A stretch of 64,000 bases of DNA, taken from contig CAIPKV010000070.1 in assembly GCA_903865745.1 (NCBI GenBank), forward strand, positions 35,898 to 99,897, in the 5' to 3' direction. Source of the DNA: an uncultured Verrucomicrobia subdivision 3 bacterium. Lineage in GTDB: Bacteria; Verrucomicrobiota; Verrucomicrobiia; Limisphaerales; UBA11358. The position numbers and the translations under genes were made by a program. The notes beneath the pieces are model-generated. The model was not told the origin of the DNA, ran no database searches, and saw nothing but the letters and a program-made list of their open reading frames with translations. Below, in pieces: positions 1 through 7,650 of this stretch (position 1 is its first letter; every line of letters starts with the position of its first letter).

Positions 1-1
1 C

Positions 2-601
2 GCTTCGCTGGACGCCTTGAAATATGCGCGCGCCGGGGAAACTGTCTTCAGCCTCATGCGCCCGCCCGGCCACCATGCCACCCGGAATAAATCGATGGGC
101 TTTTGCTATTTCAACAATGCCGCCATCGCCGTACTGGAAGCCCGCGCCACCGGCGCTAAACGTGTCGCGGTCTTCGACTTCGATGTCCACCATGGCAATG
201 GCACTGAAGACATTTTACTCAATCAGCCCGGCGTGGAATTTTTTTCCGTGCATCAGAACTTTGCATTTCCCTCGGATACCGGCGCGGAAAACGCCGGCCA
301 CAACTGCTTCAATTATCCTGTGTTCCCAAATGCCCCCCGCCTGATGTATCGCGCCAAGCTCGCCCACGCATTGGACGATCTGCGGAGCTACCGGCCCGAC
401 CTGATTGCCGTGTCGGCCGGATTCGATGCCTACGTGAATGACCCGCTCGCGGATAGCCTACTGCTCGCGGAGGATTTCTACTGGCTCGGCCAGTCGTTGC
501 GCACGCTCGGCGTGCCGTTCTTCAGCCTGCTCGAAGGCGGTTACAGCGAAGATATGCCGGAACTCGTTCTGGCGTATCTCAAGGGTGTTGAGGGGAAATA
601 A
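2..601 (+). CDS. Histone deacetylase family protein (AcuC/HDAC-like), 5' partial
   Basis: This is a Zn-dependent deacetylase of the arginase/deacetylase fold, related to acetoin-utilisation AcuC and acetylpolyamine amidohydrolases. The reading frame is open to the left edge, so the N-terminus lies outside the window. Visible family motifs in order are RPPGHHA, DFDVHHGNGTEDI (Asp and His zinc ligands and catalytic His pair), SVHQ, SAGFDAYVNDPLA (second metal Asp) and LEGGY near the C-terminus. All expected active-site segments are present, so the enzyme is probably active; its substrate (acetyl-lysine or a small acetylated amine) cannot be read from sequence. The next small gene starts 2 bases after the stop, suggesting co-transcription. 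Confidence 0.9.
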   Translation, partial: ASLDALKYARAGETVFSLMRPPGHHATRNKSMGFCYFNNAAIAVLEARATGAKRVAVFDFDVHHGNGTEDILLNQPGVEFFSVHQNFAFPSDTGAENAGHNCFNYPVFPNAPRLMYRAKLAHALDDLRSYRPDLIAVSAGFDAYVNDPLADSLLLAEDFYWLGQSLRTLGVPFFSLLEGGYSEDMPELVLAYLKGVEGK

Positions 602-603
602 AA

Positions 604-834
604 ATGTTGCCTGACCCAACCAAGCCTCCAACGCCGCAGGAGTTCGCCGTGATTGCGGTTTTGCTTTGTATCTTGCCAATCGTCGCAGGCATCACTGGTT
701 TTGCTTTCGCATTTATGTTGCCGCCGGAAAAACATGCACTGGCCTTGCAAATGGAACATTATTCCGGCTTTTCAATGGCTAGCGGAGTTTTAATTACTGT
801 GGTTGTCTGGGTGTTGCGTAAATTCACCGAATAA
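604..834 (+). CDS. Small membrane protein, hypothetical
   Basis: This 76-residue protein has two hydrophobic segments, about residues 15-38 and 55-70, separated by a short polar loop. The N-terminus is proline-rich and the C-terminus is basic (VLRKFTE). I do not recognise a family. The ATG follows the deacetylase stop by 2 bases and prmC begins 5 bases after its own stop, so it sits inside a tight three-gene unit. That position and the clear membrane pattern support it as a real gene. No function is proposed. Confidence 0.7.
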   Translation: MLPDPTKPPTPQEFAVIAVLLCILPIVAGITGFAFAFMLPPEKHALALQMEHYSGFSMASGVLITVVVWVLRKFTE

Positions 835-839
835 TTCGC

Positions 840-1691
840 ATGACCGTCCTCGAAGCGATTCAGAAGAGTACCGAGTTTCTCACTAAAAAAGGGGTTGAGT
901 CGCCGCGCTTACAAACGGAACTCCTCCTCGCGCATCTGCTCAAGCTGCCGCGCATGAAATTGTATCTGAATTTCGAACGCGCGCTTTCACCAACCGAAAC
1001 CAACGCCTTACGCGAGTTCGTCAAACGTCGCGGCCAGCGCGAACCGCTCCAGCACATTACCGGCTCCACGTCATTTTGTGGTCATGAGATTGCCGTCAGC
1101 CGCCACGCACTCATCCCGCGCCCGGAAACCGAACTCCTCGCCGAACTCGGCTGGAAGTTTCTCGTCACTCGTCACTCGTCACTCGTCACTGCTTTGGATT
1201 TCGGCACCGGTACCGGCTGCATCGCCATTGCCATTGCGGCAAAATGCCCGGAGGCCAAAATCACTGCACTCGACATATCCTCCGAAACGCTGGCCTTGGC
1301 GAAACTAAACGCCTTGCAAAACCAAGTCGCAGAGCAAATTGATTTTTTGTTGGGTAATGGTTTTGGTGCGCTGACGGCAGGAACACAATTCGATTTGATT
1401 GTGAGCAATCCGCCCTACATCGCCTCGGCCGAAATTGAGACGCTGGAGCCAGAGGTGAAAGATTTTGATCCGCGCGGCGCGCTGGATGGCGGCGCGGACG
1501 GACTGGTCTTTTATCGGCGGCTGGCAGCGGAGGCCAAACCCTACCTGAAAGCGGACGGCAAAATCATGCTGGAATTCGGCGACGGCCAAGCGGACGCCAT
1601 AAAAAGGATTTTTGAAAATGAAAAGTGGATTGTCGAAGCCGTGCAGGACGATTACAGTCAGCGCGCCCGAATTTTAATCGCTCACAAATAA
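840..1691 (+). CDS. prmC: Peptide chain release factor N5-glutamine methyltransferase
   Basis: PrmC methylates the GGQ glutamine of release factors RF1 and RF2 using S-adenosylmethionine. The 283-residue protein has the helical N-terminal domain (residues 1-75), a Rossmann methyltransferase core with the SAM loop DFGTGTGCIAIA around 120-131, and the signature NPPY around 190 that binds the substrate glutamine. The length is normal for the family. An unusual feature is a stretch just before the SAM loop (LVTRHSSLVT) encoded by a tandem heptanucleotide repeat at 1161-1190, which looks like an in-frame insertion. murA follows 6 bases downstream. Confidence 0.95.
   Translation: MTVLEAIQKSTEFLTKKGVESPRLQTELLLAHLLKLPRMKLYLNFERALSPTETNALREFVKRRGQREPLQHITGSTSFCGHEIAVSRHALIPRPETELLAELGWKFLVTRHSSLVTALDFGTGTGCIAIAIAAKCPEAKITALDISSETLALAKLNALQNQVAEQIDFLLGNGFGALTAGTQFDLIVSNPPYIASAEIETLEPEVKDFDPRGALDGGADGLVFYRRLAAEAKPYLKADGKIMLEFGDGQADAIKRIFENEKWIVEAVQDDYSQRARILIAHK
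1161..1190 (+). repeat. Tandem heptanucleotide array inside prmC
   Basis: The 7-base unit CTCGTCA is repeated 4.3 times without mismatch. It stays in frame and encodes LVTRHSSLVT immediately ahead of the SAM-binding loop of PrmC. Similar period-7 arrays lie inside recG, argS and xseA in this window. Confidence 0.9.
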
Positions 1692-1697
1692 TTTCAA

Positions 1698-2960
1698 ATG
1701 GAAAGTTTCTTGATCAAAGGCGGCGTGCCCTTGCACGGCGAAGTCACCATCAGCGGCAGCAAAAATGCCGCGCTCCCCATCCTCGCTGCGACGCTGCTGA
1801 CGGACGAGCCGTGCGTCATCCGCCGCGTGCCGGACTTGAGCGACACGCGGTTCATGGTGCAAATCCTCGAATCGCTCGGCGCCACGGCCAAGTTTGAAAA
1901 CGGCACCGTCACCGTCCACGCCAAGAAGATCAAGGGCTACGCCGACTACGAACTCGTCCGTAAAATGCGCGGCTCCATCTGCATTGTCGGACCGCTGCTG
2001 GCGCGGCTGCGGAAGGCGCGGATTTCCCTACCCGGCGGCTGCATCATCGGCGCGCGACCAATCAACCTGCATCTAAAAGGTTTTGCCTCCCTTGGTGCGA
2101 AAATTAAAATCGAAGGTGGTTATGTGGATGCAGCGGCGAAAAAAATCATCGGCGCGACGATGTTCCTCGGTGGTCGCGCCGGCCCCACGGTGCTGGGCAC
2201 GGCGAACGTGATGATGGCCGCGACGCTGGCGGACGGCGTGACGGTCATCGAAAGTGCGGCGTGCGAGCCGGAGGTCGTGGACCTTGCCAATTTCTTGAAT
2301 GCGATGGGCGCACAAATCGTTGGCGCGGGCAGCCCAACCATCACCATCACCGGCGTTAAGAAATTGCACGGCGCGGAGCATGAGGTGATTCCTGACCGCA
2401 TCGAGGCGGCGACGTTTCTCATTGCCGCCGGCGCAACGAATGGCGAAGTGACCTTGAAAGGCGCGCGCGCTGACCATCTGCGCGCGGTGATTGATAAATT
2501 GAACGAAGCGGGCGTTTCCGTCGAGCGCAGCGGCACGAATCTGGTGGCGCGGCGGAATGGAAAACTGAAGGCGACGGACATCACGACGCTGCCGTATTCC
2601 GGTTTTCCGACGGATGTGCAGGCGCAGATGATGTCGCTGCTGGCGCTCGCACCGGGCATCAGCATCATCACGGAGCGGATTTTTGAATCGCGCTTCATGC
2701 ACGTCAGCGAGTTGGCGCGGCTGGGTGCCGACATCGAGATTGAGGGACCGAGCGCGATTGTAAAGGGCGGCCGGCCGTTGAGCGGAGCGCCGGTGATGGC
2801 GAGCGATTTGCGTGCGAGCGCGGCGCTGGTCATCGCGGGGCTGTCGGCGAAGGGGGCGACGCAGGTGAACCGCATCTACCATCTGGACCGCGGCTACGAG
2901 CAGATGGACGCGAAGCTGCGAAAGCTCGGCGCAAGGATTCAGCGCGTAGAAGAAAAATGA
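1698..2960 (+). CDS. murA: UDP-N-acetylglucosamine 1-carboxyvinyltransferase
   Basis: MurA catalyses the first committed step of peptidoglycan synthesis, transferring enolpyruvate from PEP to UDP-GlcNAc in the cytoplasm. The 420-residue length is typical. The N-terminus shows GGVPLHGEVTISGSKNAALP (Lys22 and Asn23 of the substrate site), and the catalytic loop reads PGGCIIGARP with the fosfomycin-target Cys at residue 115, the same number as in E. coli. Asp in the C-terminal RIEAATF and TDVQAQ segments also matches the family. The gene directly follows prmC. A degenerate non-coding stretch follows it. Confidence 0.97.
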   Translation: MESFLIKGGVPLHGEVTISGSKNAALPILAATLLTDEPCVIRRVPDLSDTRFMVQILESLGATAKFENGTVTVHAKKIKGYADYELVRKMRGSICIVGPLLARLRKARISLPGGCIIGARPINLHLKGFASLGAKIKIEGGYVDAAAKKIIGATMFLGGRAGPTVLGTANVMMAATLADGVTVIESAACEPEVVDLANFLNAMGAQIVGAGSPTITITGVKKLHGAEHEVIPDRIEAATFLIAAGATNGEVTLKGARADHLRAVIDKLNEAGVSVERSGTNLVARRNGKLKATDITTLPYSGFPTDVQAQMMSLLALAPGISIITERIFESRFMHVSELARLGADIEIEGPSAIVKGGRPLSGAPVMASDLRASAALVIAGLSAKGATQVNRIYHLDRGYEQMDAKLRKLGARIQRVEEK

Positions 2961-3285
2961 ATCAGAGTTAACCCAGCGCATCTAGCCGGATGCAGGCAGT
3001 GGCCGCAATCCACCACGGGCTGGCTGGGCAAAGGGAGATAGGCCTTGGGCACTTCATGCAGCCGGCCGCGCCACTGCACCGCCAGCCCCTGCCTACGCAA
3101 CTTGGCGATATGCTTGAAGGCAGCTGTCGTAGCTGCACCCATTCACTTGGGCTATCTCATCGATGGGCGCGGTTCGCAGTCCTCAAGGCACGAAGCATTT
3201 TCTAGCGGTTGGGATGGCTAAGGGCGCTGGCAAGCTGGCATTGGGAGCGGGCGGCGGCGGAATTGTTTTGTCCTCCCCAATGCAG
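2961..3285. other. Non-coding stretch with a possible degraded gene remnant
   Basis: No intact gene is visible here. On the minus strand, two overlapping frames each look weakly protein-like. One encodes PIDEIAQVNGCSYDSCLQAY (about 3090-3165), which resembles a helix-turn-helix. The next frame encodes KHIAKLRRQGLAV and then CGHCLHPARC. A frame change between them and a stop after the first suggest a decayed DNA-binding or mobile-element gene. I cannot name the family. Confidence 0.3.
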
Positions 3286-3355
3286 GGTCAGTGACTAGTG
3301 GCAGGTAATGAGGCCGCTGGTGCGGAGACTCTTCACTTGCCACCCGTCACTGACC
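3286..3355. repeat. Imperfect long inverted repeat
   Basis: The arms at 3286-3311 and 3330-3355 are 26 bases each and match at 21 positions, including a perfect 10-base outer stem (GGTCAGTGAC / GTCACTGACC). They are separated by an 18-base loop. The element starts 14 bases past the stop of the leftward gene at 3370, so it may terminate that transcript, but there is no run of T. It looks more like a dispersed palindromic repeat. Confidence 0.75.
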
Positions 3356-3369
3356 ATCAAGCTTCGGCT

Positions 3370-3711
3370 TCATGCGGCGATGATCTCGCGGCTGCTGGCG
3401 TAGATGCGCGCCTGCCGGGCGGCTTGGCGGACGGCGGTGCGGCTCTTTTCCTCGAACAGCGCGGGAAACACGAGCAGCGGGTAGAACGTGACCCACGCCA
3501 GCGCAGCCGCGTCGTTGGCGGCACGCCGCAGCGGGGCATTCAGTTCGGGTCGCTCAGCCTCGTCGAGGGTCTCGGCAAGTAAACGGCGCTTGAGCCGCTC
3601 GAATTCGCTTTCGAGGTTGGCCCGGAACGGCGCGCTCGTCGCCGTCGGCAGCGTGAAACGCGTTTCCGGCGCGAACCTGGTGGCTACTTTTGTCTTATTG
3701 TTGTTGTTCAT
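3370..3711 (-). CDS. Hypothetical protein, 113 aa
   Basis: The chosen ATG gives an N-terminus MNNNNKTKVATRFAPETRFT, preceded by a purine-rich AAAAGAAAAAT. A longer in-frame start 54 bases upstream would run through a terminator hairpin and is rejected. The protein is charged, with a helical segment around 35-65 (ESEFERLKRRLLAETLDEAE) and a short hydrophobic stretch (LAWVTFYPLLVFPALF) around 75-90 that could be an amphipathic or membrane-associated helix. I do not recognise a family. It lies downstream of a 36-residue ORF and an intrinsic terminator, all read leftward. Confidence 0.6.
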   Translation of the reverse strand: MNNNNKTKVATRFAPETRFTLPTATSAPFRANLESEFERLKRRLLAETLDEAERPELNAPLRRAANDAAALAWVTFYPLLVFPALFEEKSRTAVRQAARQARIYASSREIIAA

Positions 3712-3742
3712 ATTTTTCTTTTGTTGGTTGGTTAAAAAACAC

Positions 3743-3776
3743 AAAACCCGCGACTGCCTAGGCAATCGCGGGTTTT
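3743..3776 (-). terminator. Intrinsic terminator hairpin between two leftward ORFs
   Basis: The two 16-base arms AAAACCCGCGACTGCC and GGCAATCGCGGGTTTT flank a 2-base loop with one mismatch. On the minus strand the stem is followed within three bases by six T residues, as in a rho-independent terminator. It falls 19 bases after the 36-residue ORF and 31 bases before the 113-residue ORF, so it could attenuate transcription of the second. Confidence 0.8.
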
Positions 3777-3795
3777 GAAAAATTGTTTTAGCGAA

Positions 3796-3906
3796 TCAAG
3801 ATTTCGTCACCACGATGCCCAAAGGACAGGAGTAGCGCTGCCAAATGGCTAGAGAGCCATTGACCGGCGCGTGGGTCTTCATCAGGTTAGTGAACGTGGT
3901 GTTCAT
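3796..3906 (-). CDS. Small ORF, 36 aa, possible leader peptide
   Basis: This short frame runs from ATG at 3906 to TGA at 3796 and encodes MNTTFTNLMKTHAPVNGSLA followed by 16 more residues ending in VVTKS. A good sigma-70-type promoter lies 13 bases upstream, leaving an almost leaderless message. The frame ends just before an intrinsic terminator. Promoter, ORF and terminator in this order are consistent with either an independent small-protein gene or a leader peptide governing the 113-residue gene. No amino-acid run typical of biosynthetic attenuators is present. Confidence 0.5.
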   Translation of the reverse strand: MNTTFTNLMKTHAPVNGSLAIWQRYSCPLGIVVTKS

Positions 3907-3919
3907 TTAGTACGGGGTC

Positions 3920-3947
3920 AAAATAGCAGTTTACGGCATTTTGTCAA
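3920..3947 (-). promoter_or_regulatory. Sigma-70-type promoter, leftward
   Basis: On the minus strand a consensus -35 TTGACA (3947-3942) is followed after 16 bases by TATTTT (3925-3920). The -10 hexamer ends 13 bases before the ATG at 3906. It is one of the clearest promoter matches I saw in the window. Confidence 0.6.
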
Positions 3948-3998
3948 ATTTTCCCCCCTTGTCGAAATTGACGGGCATGGTAGCTTGGACTCACTTAC

Positions 3999-5003
3999 AT
4001 GAGCGACCGACCACTCAAAATGGTGACTTGTCCGGGCTGCGACGCCAAGACGTTCATCCCCGGCGACCTGCCGCCGCTGGCCTCTGAGCCATGCAAAAAA
4101 TGCGGGCACGCCATCATGATGCCGATGCAGCTGAGGCAGTTCGAGCTGCGCAGCAAGATTGCCTCCGGCGGGATGGGCACGGTCTATCGCGCCTGGGACA
4201 TCACACTGGAACGACTCGTGGCCGTGAAGCTCATGAAGAATGAGCTTCTGGATGATCCGAAGATGCTCGAAAGTTTCTATCTCGAAGCCCGCGCTTGCGC
4301 GAAGTTGAACCACACGAACATCATTCACATTTATACGTTCGATGAATGGGAGGGGCAGCGCTATCTCGTGATGGAAATCGCGGACCAGGGCAGCCTCGAC
4401 GCGCGCATCGAGAAGCTGCGGCTCCTGCCGGAATTGCAGGTGCTGGATATCGGCATCAAGATTGCCTCAGCCCTGGACATGGCGTTGAAATACGATTTGC
4501 TGCACTGCGATATCAAGCCGGGGAATATTCTGTTCAATGCTGACCATGAGCCGAAGCTGGTGGATTTCGGCCTTGCGCGCAAGACGGATGCAGAAGCGGA
4601 AGGCACGGAGTTTACTCGCGGCACGCCGTATTATGTCGCGCCGGAAAAAATCAAGCGTGAGCCGGAAACTTTTCTTTCGGACATGTACAGCCTTGGTGCG
4701 ACGCTGTATCACGCCGTCACCGGCCATGTGCCATTCGATGCGCCAACGGTGGAGGAAGTCGTCGTCGCGCAGGTGCAGACGCCGCTGACGCCGCCGAACT
4801 TGGTCGTACCAGAGATTTCGCAGGCAACCAGCGACGCATTGGGACAGGCGCTGGCGAAAAACCCGGCCGAACGCTTCTTGAGCTATGATGAATTCATCAT
4901 GGCCCTCACACGCGCACGCAGCGAACTTCTCGTCAGCCAATATTCCGCCCCGGAAGCCGCGCAACAACCTAAGCGGATGACGAGCTGGTGGCGTAAAAAA
5001 TAA
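3999..5003 (+). CDS. Serine/threonine protein kinase with N-terminal zinc ribbon
   Basis: The 334-residue protein begins with a zinc-ribbon-like segment (CPGC at about 11-14, CKKC at about 32-35). A Hanks-type kinase domain of about 270 residues follows: glycine loop GGMGTVYRA, VAVKLM with the ATP-binding Lys, HCDIKPGNILF catalytic loop, DFGLA, TPYYVAPEK and DMYSLGATLYH. The catalytic loop has Cys where most kinases have Arg (HRD), making it a non-RD-type kinase, but the catalytic Asp and Asn are kept. There is no transmembrane segment or extracellular sensor, so it is probably soluble. A terminator follows directly. Confidence 0.9.
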   Translation: MSDRPLKMVTCPGCDAKTFIPGDLPPLASEPCKKCGHAIMMPMQLRQFELRSKIASGGMGTVYRAWDITLERLVAVKLMKNELLDDPKMLESFYLEARACAKLNHTNIIHIYTFDEWEGQRYLVMEIADQGSLDARIEKLRLLPELQVLDIGIKIASALDMALKYDLLHCDIKPGNILFNADHEPKLVDFGLARKTDAEAEGTEFTRGTPYYVAPEKIKREPETFLSDMYSLGATLYHAVTGHVPFDAPTVEEVVVAQVQTPLTPPNLVVPEISQATSDALGQALAKNPAERFLSYDEFIMALTRARSELLVSQYSAPEAAQQPKRMTSWWRKK

Positions 5004-5004
5004 A

Positions 5005-5032
5005 AAAAGGCGGACGTTGCCGTCCGCCTTTT
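5005..5032. terminator. Bidirectional intrinsic terminator
   Basis: Perfect 11-base arms AAAAGGCGGAC and GTCCGCCTTTT flank a 6-base loop, with A-rich sequence on the left and T residues on the right. It lies between the kinase gene and the convergent exported-protein gene and can serve both. Confidence 0.88.
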
Positions 5033-5052
5033 GTTAAGAATTTTCGACCGAA

Positions 5053-5415
5053 TTACTGTTGGGGCTGGGTTTTCTTCTTACCTGAGTGAAACACTGTGGC
5101 GTTCAGCTTATCACCATCTTTCTTGTAAGCACCACCAACTGAATCGCCCACGGTAAAATCAGCCAACGTGGCGGGCTGACCATTCTTGGTGATCTTGGTT
5201 TCCGAGGTGATGGTGTAGGTCTGGGTACCGACCGTCACCGTCGAGGCGGTGGCGTCAATAGCAGCAATTTTACCATGGAACGGCAGACCGTGTTTCTTGT
5301 GAGCAGGCGCAGTGGCGGCGGAGGAATTGGTGGCCGTGTCCTGTGCGCGAGTGATGGCGGGTACGGCCAGCAGGGCCGCAGCCGTGATGGCGATTAATGC
5401 GATGTTCTTTTTCAT
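5053..5415 (-). CDS. Small secreted protein, DUF5666-like
   Basis: The start MKKNIALIAITAAALLAVPA gives a classic Sec signal peptide with a likely cleavage after TRAQ-like sequence near residue 24; an upstream in-frame start would add 29 residues before it and is rejected. The mature part is about 95 residues and contains a beta-rich repeat pattern (GKIAAIDATASTVTVGTQTY, then TKITKNGQPATLADFTVGDS) resembling the DUF5666 or OB-like family, and a Lys-rich tail. Function is unknown. It is the last gene of the leftward run and ends at a shared terminator. Confidence 0.75.
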   Translation of the reverse strand: MKKNIALIAITAAALLAVPAITRAQDTATNSSAATAPAHKKHGLPFHGKIAAIDATASTVTVGTQTYTITSETKITKNGQPATLADFTVGDSVGGAYKKDGDKLNATVFHSGKKKTQPQQ

Positions 5416-5491
5416 TATAAGTTGTTGTTTTATTGTTAGTGTACTGTCCGCTAATACAGACCGACGAACCGCACGAAAGGTTTCAAAAAAA

Positions 5492-6004
5492 TTACCAGGC
5501 ACCTTCTGTCAGCAGTTCGGTGATATTCTGCGCCAGGTCGGCAGCCAATAGCGGCTGCGCCTGCCGCTCGGAACTGGCGAAGTCAGGCCCCACGTTGACG
5601 AGCGTTTGACCTTTCACATTGCGGTCTAAAATAAGTTTACCAGAAACGCGCTCCCGAATAGTGACATGAACCGTGATGCTGACGTGATAATTCTGAGTGG
5701 TTACTGCGTCACGGTTCAAATAGCCCAACCCGTCGCGTTCGTAACTGCGGATAACGCCGCTGATGACCAAATCGCCTGGCTCGCTGGTCGCCAGCCGATA
5801 GGTGGCGTCCACCTGCAGGCGCTCGCGCAATGCCTGCGTAACGGAGTCGCCCAGGCGCGGCTGGAGGGTTTGATTATTGAATGGCATTACCTGCACGGTT
5901 TTTTCGCCGGCCAAGTCGCCGTTAACGGAACCAAGATGGTAGCCAGCGCAACCGGTAAAAAGATTCGCCGCTAAGACGGCAAGGAGAAAATTTAACGCGC
6001 GCAT
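5492..6004 (-). CDS. lptE: LptE-like LPS-assembly lipoprotein
   Basis: The 170-residue protein has a lipoprotein signal peptide with lipobox LFTGC (Cys19), followed by AGYHLG, a common start of mature LptE proteins. In other bacteria LptE plugs the LptD barrel and helps deliver lipopolysaccharide to the outer leaflet. The body contains the VQVMPFNNQTLQPRLGDSVT segment and a Tyr/Asp-rich beta pattern (GVIRSYERDG) typical of the family. It lies 6 bases after the BamD-like gene, so two outer-membrane assembly lipoproteins are adjacent. The exact partner LptD is not in the window. Confidence 0.8.
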   Translation of the reverse strand: MRALNFLLAVLAANLFTGCAGYHLGSVNGDLAGEKTVQVMPFNNQTLQPRLGDSVTQALRERLQVDATYRLATSEPGDLVISGVIRSYERDGLGYLNRDAVTTQNYHVSITVHVTIRERVSGKLILDRNVKGQTLVNVGPDFASSERQAQPLLAADLAQNITELLTEGAW

Positions 6005-6010
6005 GGCGAC

Positions 6011-7000
6011 CTACTTTTGTGGTGCAGCCGAGAGTCGCGGTTTCAAAACCTCAATCCGCTGGCGAGCCTGCACGGCCAACGGTGAATTAGCATCGAGCTG
6101 TAGTACATCGTTATAATAGATGATTGCGCCCGCCCACTTATGGTTACTCTCGTAAAACTGGGCGATTTCAAAACTACCCCGCACCTGCTCAGCTTTAAGC
6201 TTGGCGACGGCGTTTTGGGCATTAGACACACGTCGGTCATCGGGGAAAACCACCATGAAATCAGTGTACGCAGCGATGGCCTGCGCAGCTGCACTCTGGT
6301 CGTACTCAGCGGTATCGGCCTGTTTTTCCCAAGCTACACCGGCGCGATACATAGCATCGGCGGCGATAAGGGGCTGTCCGTTATACCGATCAGCGGCAGT
6401 GTTATAGGCCTTGACGGCGTCCGCATAATTTTTTTCCTTCTCGTGGGCCGCACCTATGTTTAGTTGCGCGTGCGGGGCAACTTCGCTATAAGGCCCATTA
6501 GCCACAATTTTGTCATAAAGTTTCGCCGTCTCGTCCATCGAAGAATAAAGCGGAATGGTATTCCACAGCCTGAAAAACTCACCGTTTAGGAAACGTCCAG
6601 CAATGGCAAACTGGCGCCACAAAACCTCGTTGTATTGTCCGCTCTTGGGATATTTCTCAATGATTTTTTGGTAGGACTTGAAAGCCGCCTCGTCCTTTCC
6701 GTCCATTTCCTGACAGCGACCGATGAGGTAGGCAGCTCGGGGGGCATAATCTGAAAGGGGCCACACGCGCATGACCCGATAGGCCGCACGAAGGGTCGTA
6801 GAGTAATTTTTTGCCGCGAATGCGTCCTCGGCCACCTGCAGCTGGTCCTTAGCGCGGGTACGCTGCCATTTAGCCGTCTCGCCGTAAGGTTCATAATACC
6901 ACCCCTCGCCGGGAACATACATCAGCGGTGCCGGGGAATGCATCGGCAGCAGCACAACCACTGCGACGATCAAAAACCAGAAGCGAGACCAGCGATTCAT
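6011..7000 (-). CDS. BamD-like outer-membrane assembly lipoprotein / TPR protein
   Basis: The 329-residue protein starts MNRWSRFWFLIVAVVVLLPM, a signal peptide or N-terminal anchor without a clear lipobox Cys. It then has several TPR-type helices (AEDAFAAKNYSTTLRAAYRV, YQKIIEKYPKSGQYNEVLW, LNIGAAHEKEKNYADAVKAY) arranged as in BamD/YfiO. A TTG start 48 bases upstream would overlap the previous gene but lacks a signal sequence in front position, so ATG at 7000 is preferred. Genuine BamD carries a lipid-modified Cys and acts with BamA; absence of that Cys makes the specific assignment less certain than TPR protein. Confidence 0.7.
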   Translation of the reverse strand: MNRWSRFWFLIVAVVVLLPMHSPAPLMYVPGEGWYYEPYGETAKWQRTRAKDQLQVAEDAFAAKNYSTTLRAAYRVMRVWPLSDYAPRAAYLIGRCQEMDGKDEAAFKSYQKIIEKYPKSGQYNEVLWRQFAIAGRFLNGEFFRLWNTIPLYSSMDETAKLYDKIVANGPYSEVAPHAQLNIGAAHEKEKNYADAVKAYNTAADRYNGQPLIAADAMYRAGVAWEKQADTAEYDQSAAAQAIAAYTDFMVVFPDDRRVSNAQNAVAKLKAEQVRGSFEIAQFYESNHKWAGAIIYYNDVLQLDANSPLAVQARQRIEVLKPRLSAAPQK

Positions 7001-7044
7001 TTGTTCAGAACGGTAACGGCCAATTTCCACCAAGTCAAAGCCAT

Positions 7045-7542
7045 TCAACCCCGATAGACAATCAGGACGCCGTAGTCAGTAATGATTTTCTGCACACCAA
7101 CGTCAAACATCTCGTAGCTAATCGAGTGAACACCAATAAGGTTAGTCTCCGTAACCTCCTGTAAAAACGCCGTGACTTTCTCGTCAAACTTATCATGGCC
7201 AGACTCGATACACGCCGCGCGGCGGATGGTGTGGATCCGAAGCTTTTTGCCAGCGCCCTTTTGGACAACCTCCAGTGGCGGCTTAGGCTTGTCTATTAAC
7301 GATTCGCCCGGCGTATCACGCACCGGCACTTTGAGATGCAATTGCACCTTGGCAGCAGACGCAGCAATAGGGTTGGGCGTTGTCGGCGGAGCGACCGCCG
7401 GCAGCGAGCCGGTGGTCACCTTGCCACTGGAGGGAATTGTGATTTTTTCGCCACAGGAAGGGCAGTCAATTTCGGAGCCAGCACCGGACTGATCAACCGC
7501 CATTTCTTGGTCGCAGTTCGGACAGTTGAAGACGATGTCCAT
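7045..7542 (-). CDS. Zinc-ribbon protein, hypothetical
   Basis: The 165-residue protein opens with a two-CxxC zinc ribbon (CPNC at 8-11, CPSC at 27-30) like the MJ0042 family. A Pro/Ala-rich linker follows, then a C-terminal region of about 80 residues starting near KKLRIHTIRRAACIESGHDK with alternating strands and helices (TNLIGVHSISYEMFDVGVQK, DYGVLIVYRG). I do not recognise the C-terminal fold. It is encoded between pilT and the BamD-like gene. A 108-base gap separates it from pilT, so it may have its own promoter. Confidence 0.75.
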   Translation of the reverse strand: MDIVFNCPNCDQEMAVDQSGAGSEIDCPSCGEKITIPSSGKVTTGSLPAVAPPTTPNPIAASAAKVQLHLKVPVRDTPGESLIDKPKPPLEVVQKGAGKKLRIHTIRRAACIESGHDKFDEKVTAFLQEVTETNLIGVHSISYEMFDVGVQKIITDYGVLIVYRG

Positions 7543-7650
7543 AATTTTTTAGGAAATAGATTTTAAGCAGACTACGCCCCACCAATGCTGCAAACCAGAA
7601 AATAATTCAAACACAATTCTACAATACACTGCCAGCGGAGCAACCTTACA

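Noticed and set aside
2073..2981. A 302-codon minus-strand frame over murA
   Set aside because: It is antisense to a clear MurA with Cys115. Its residues are biased as expected for a complement.
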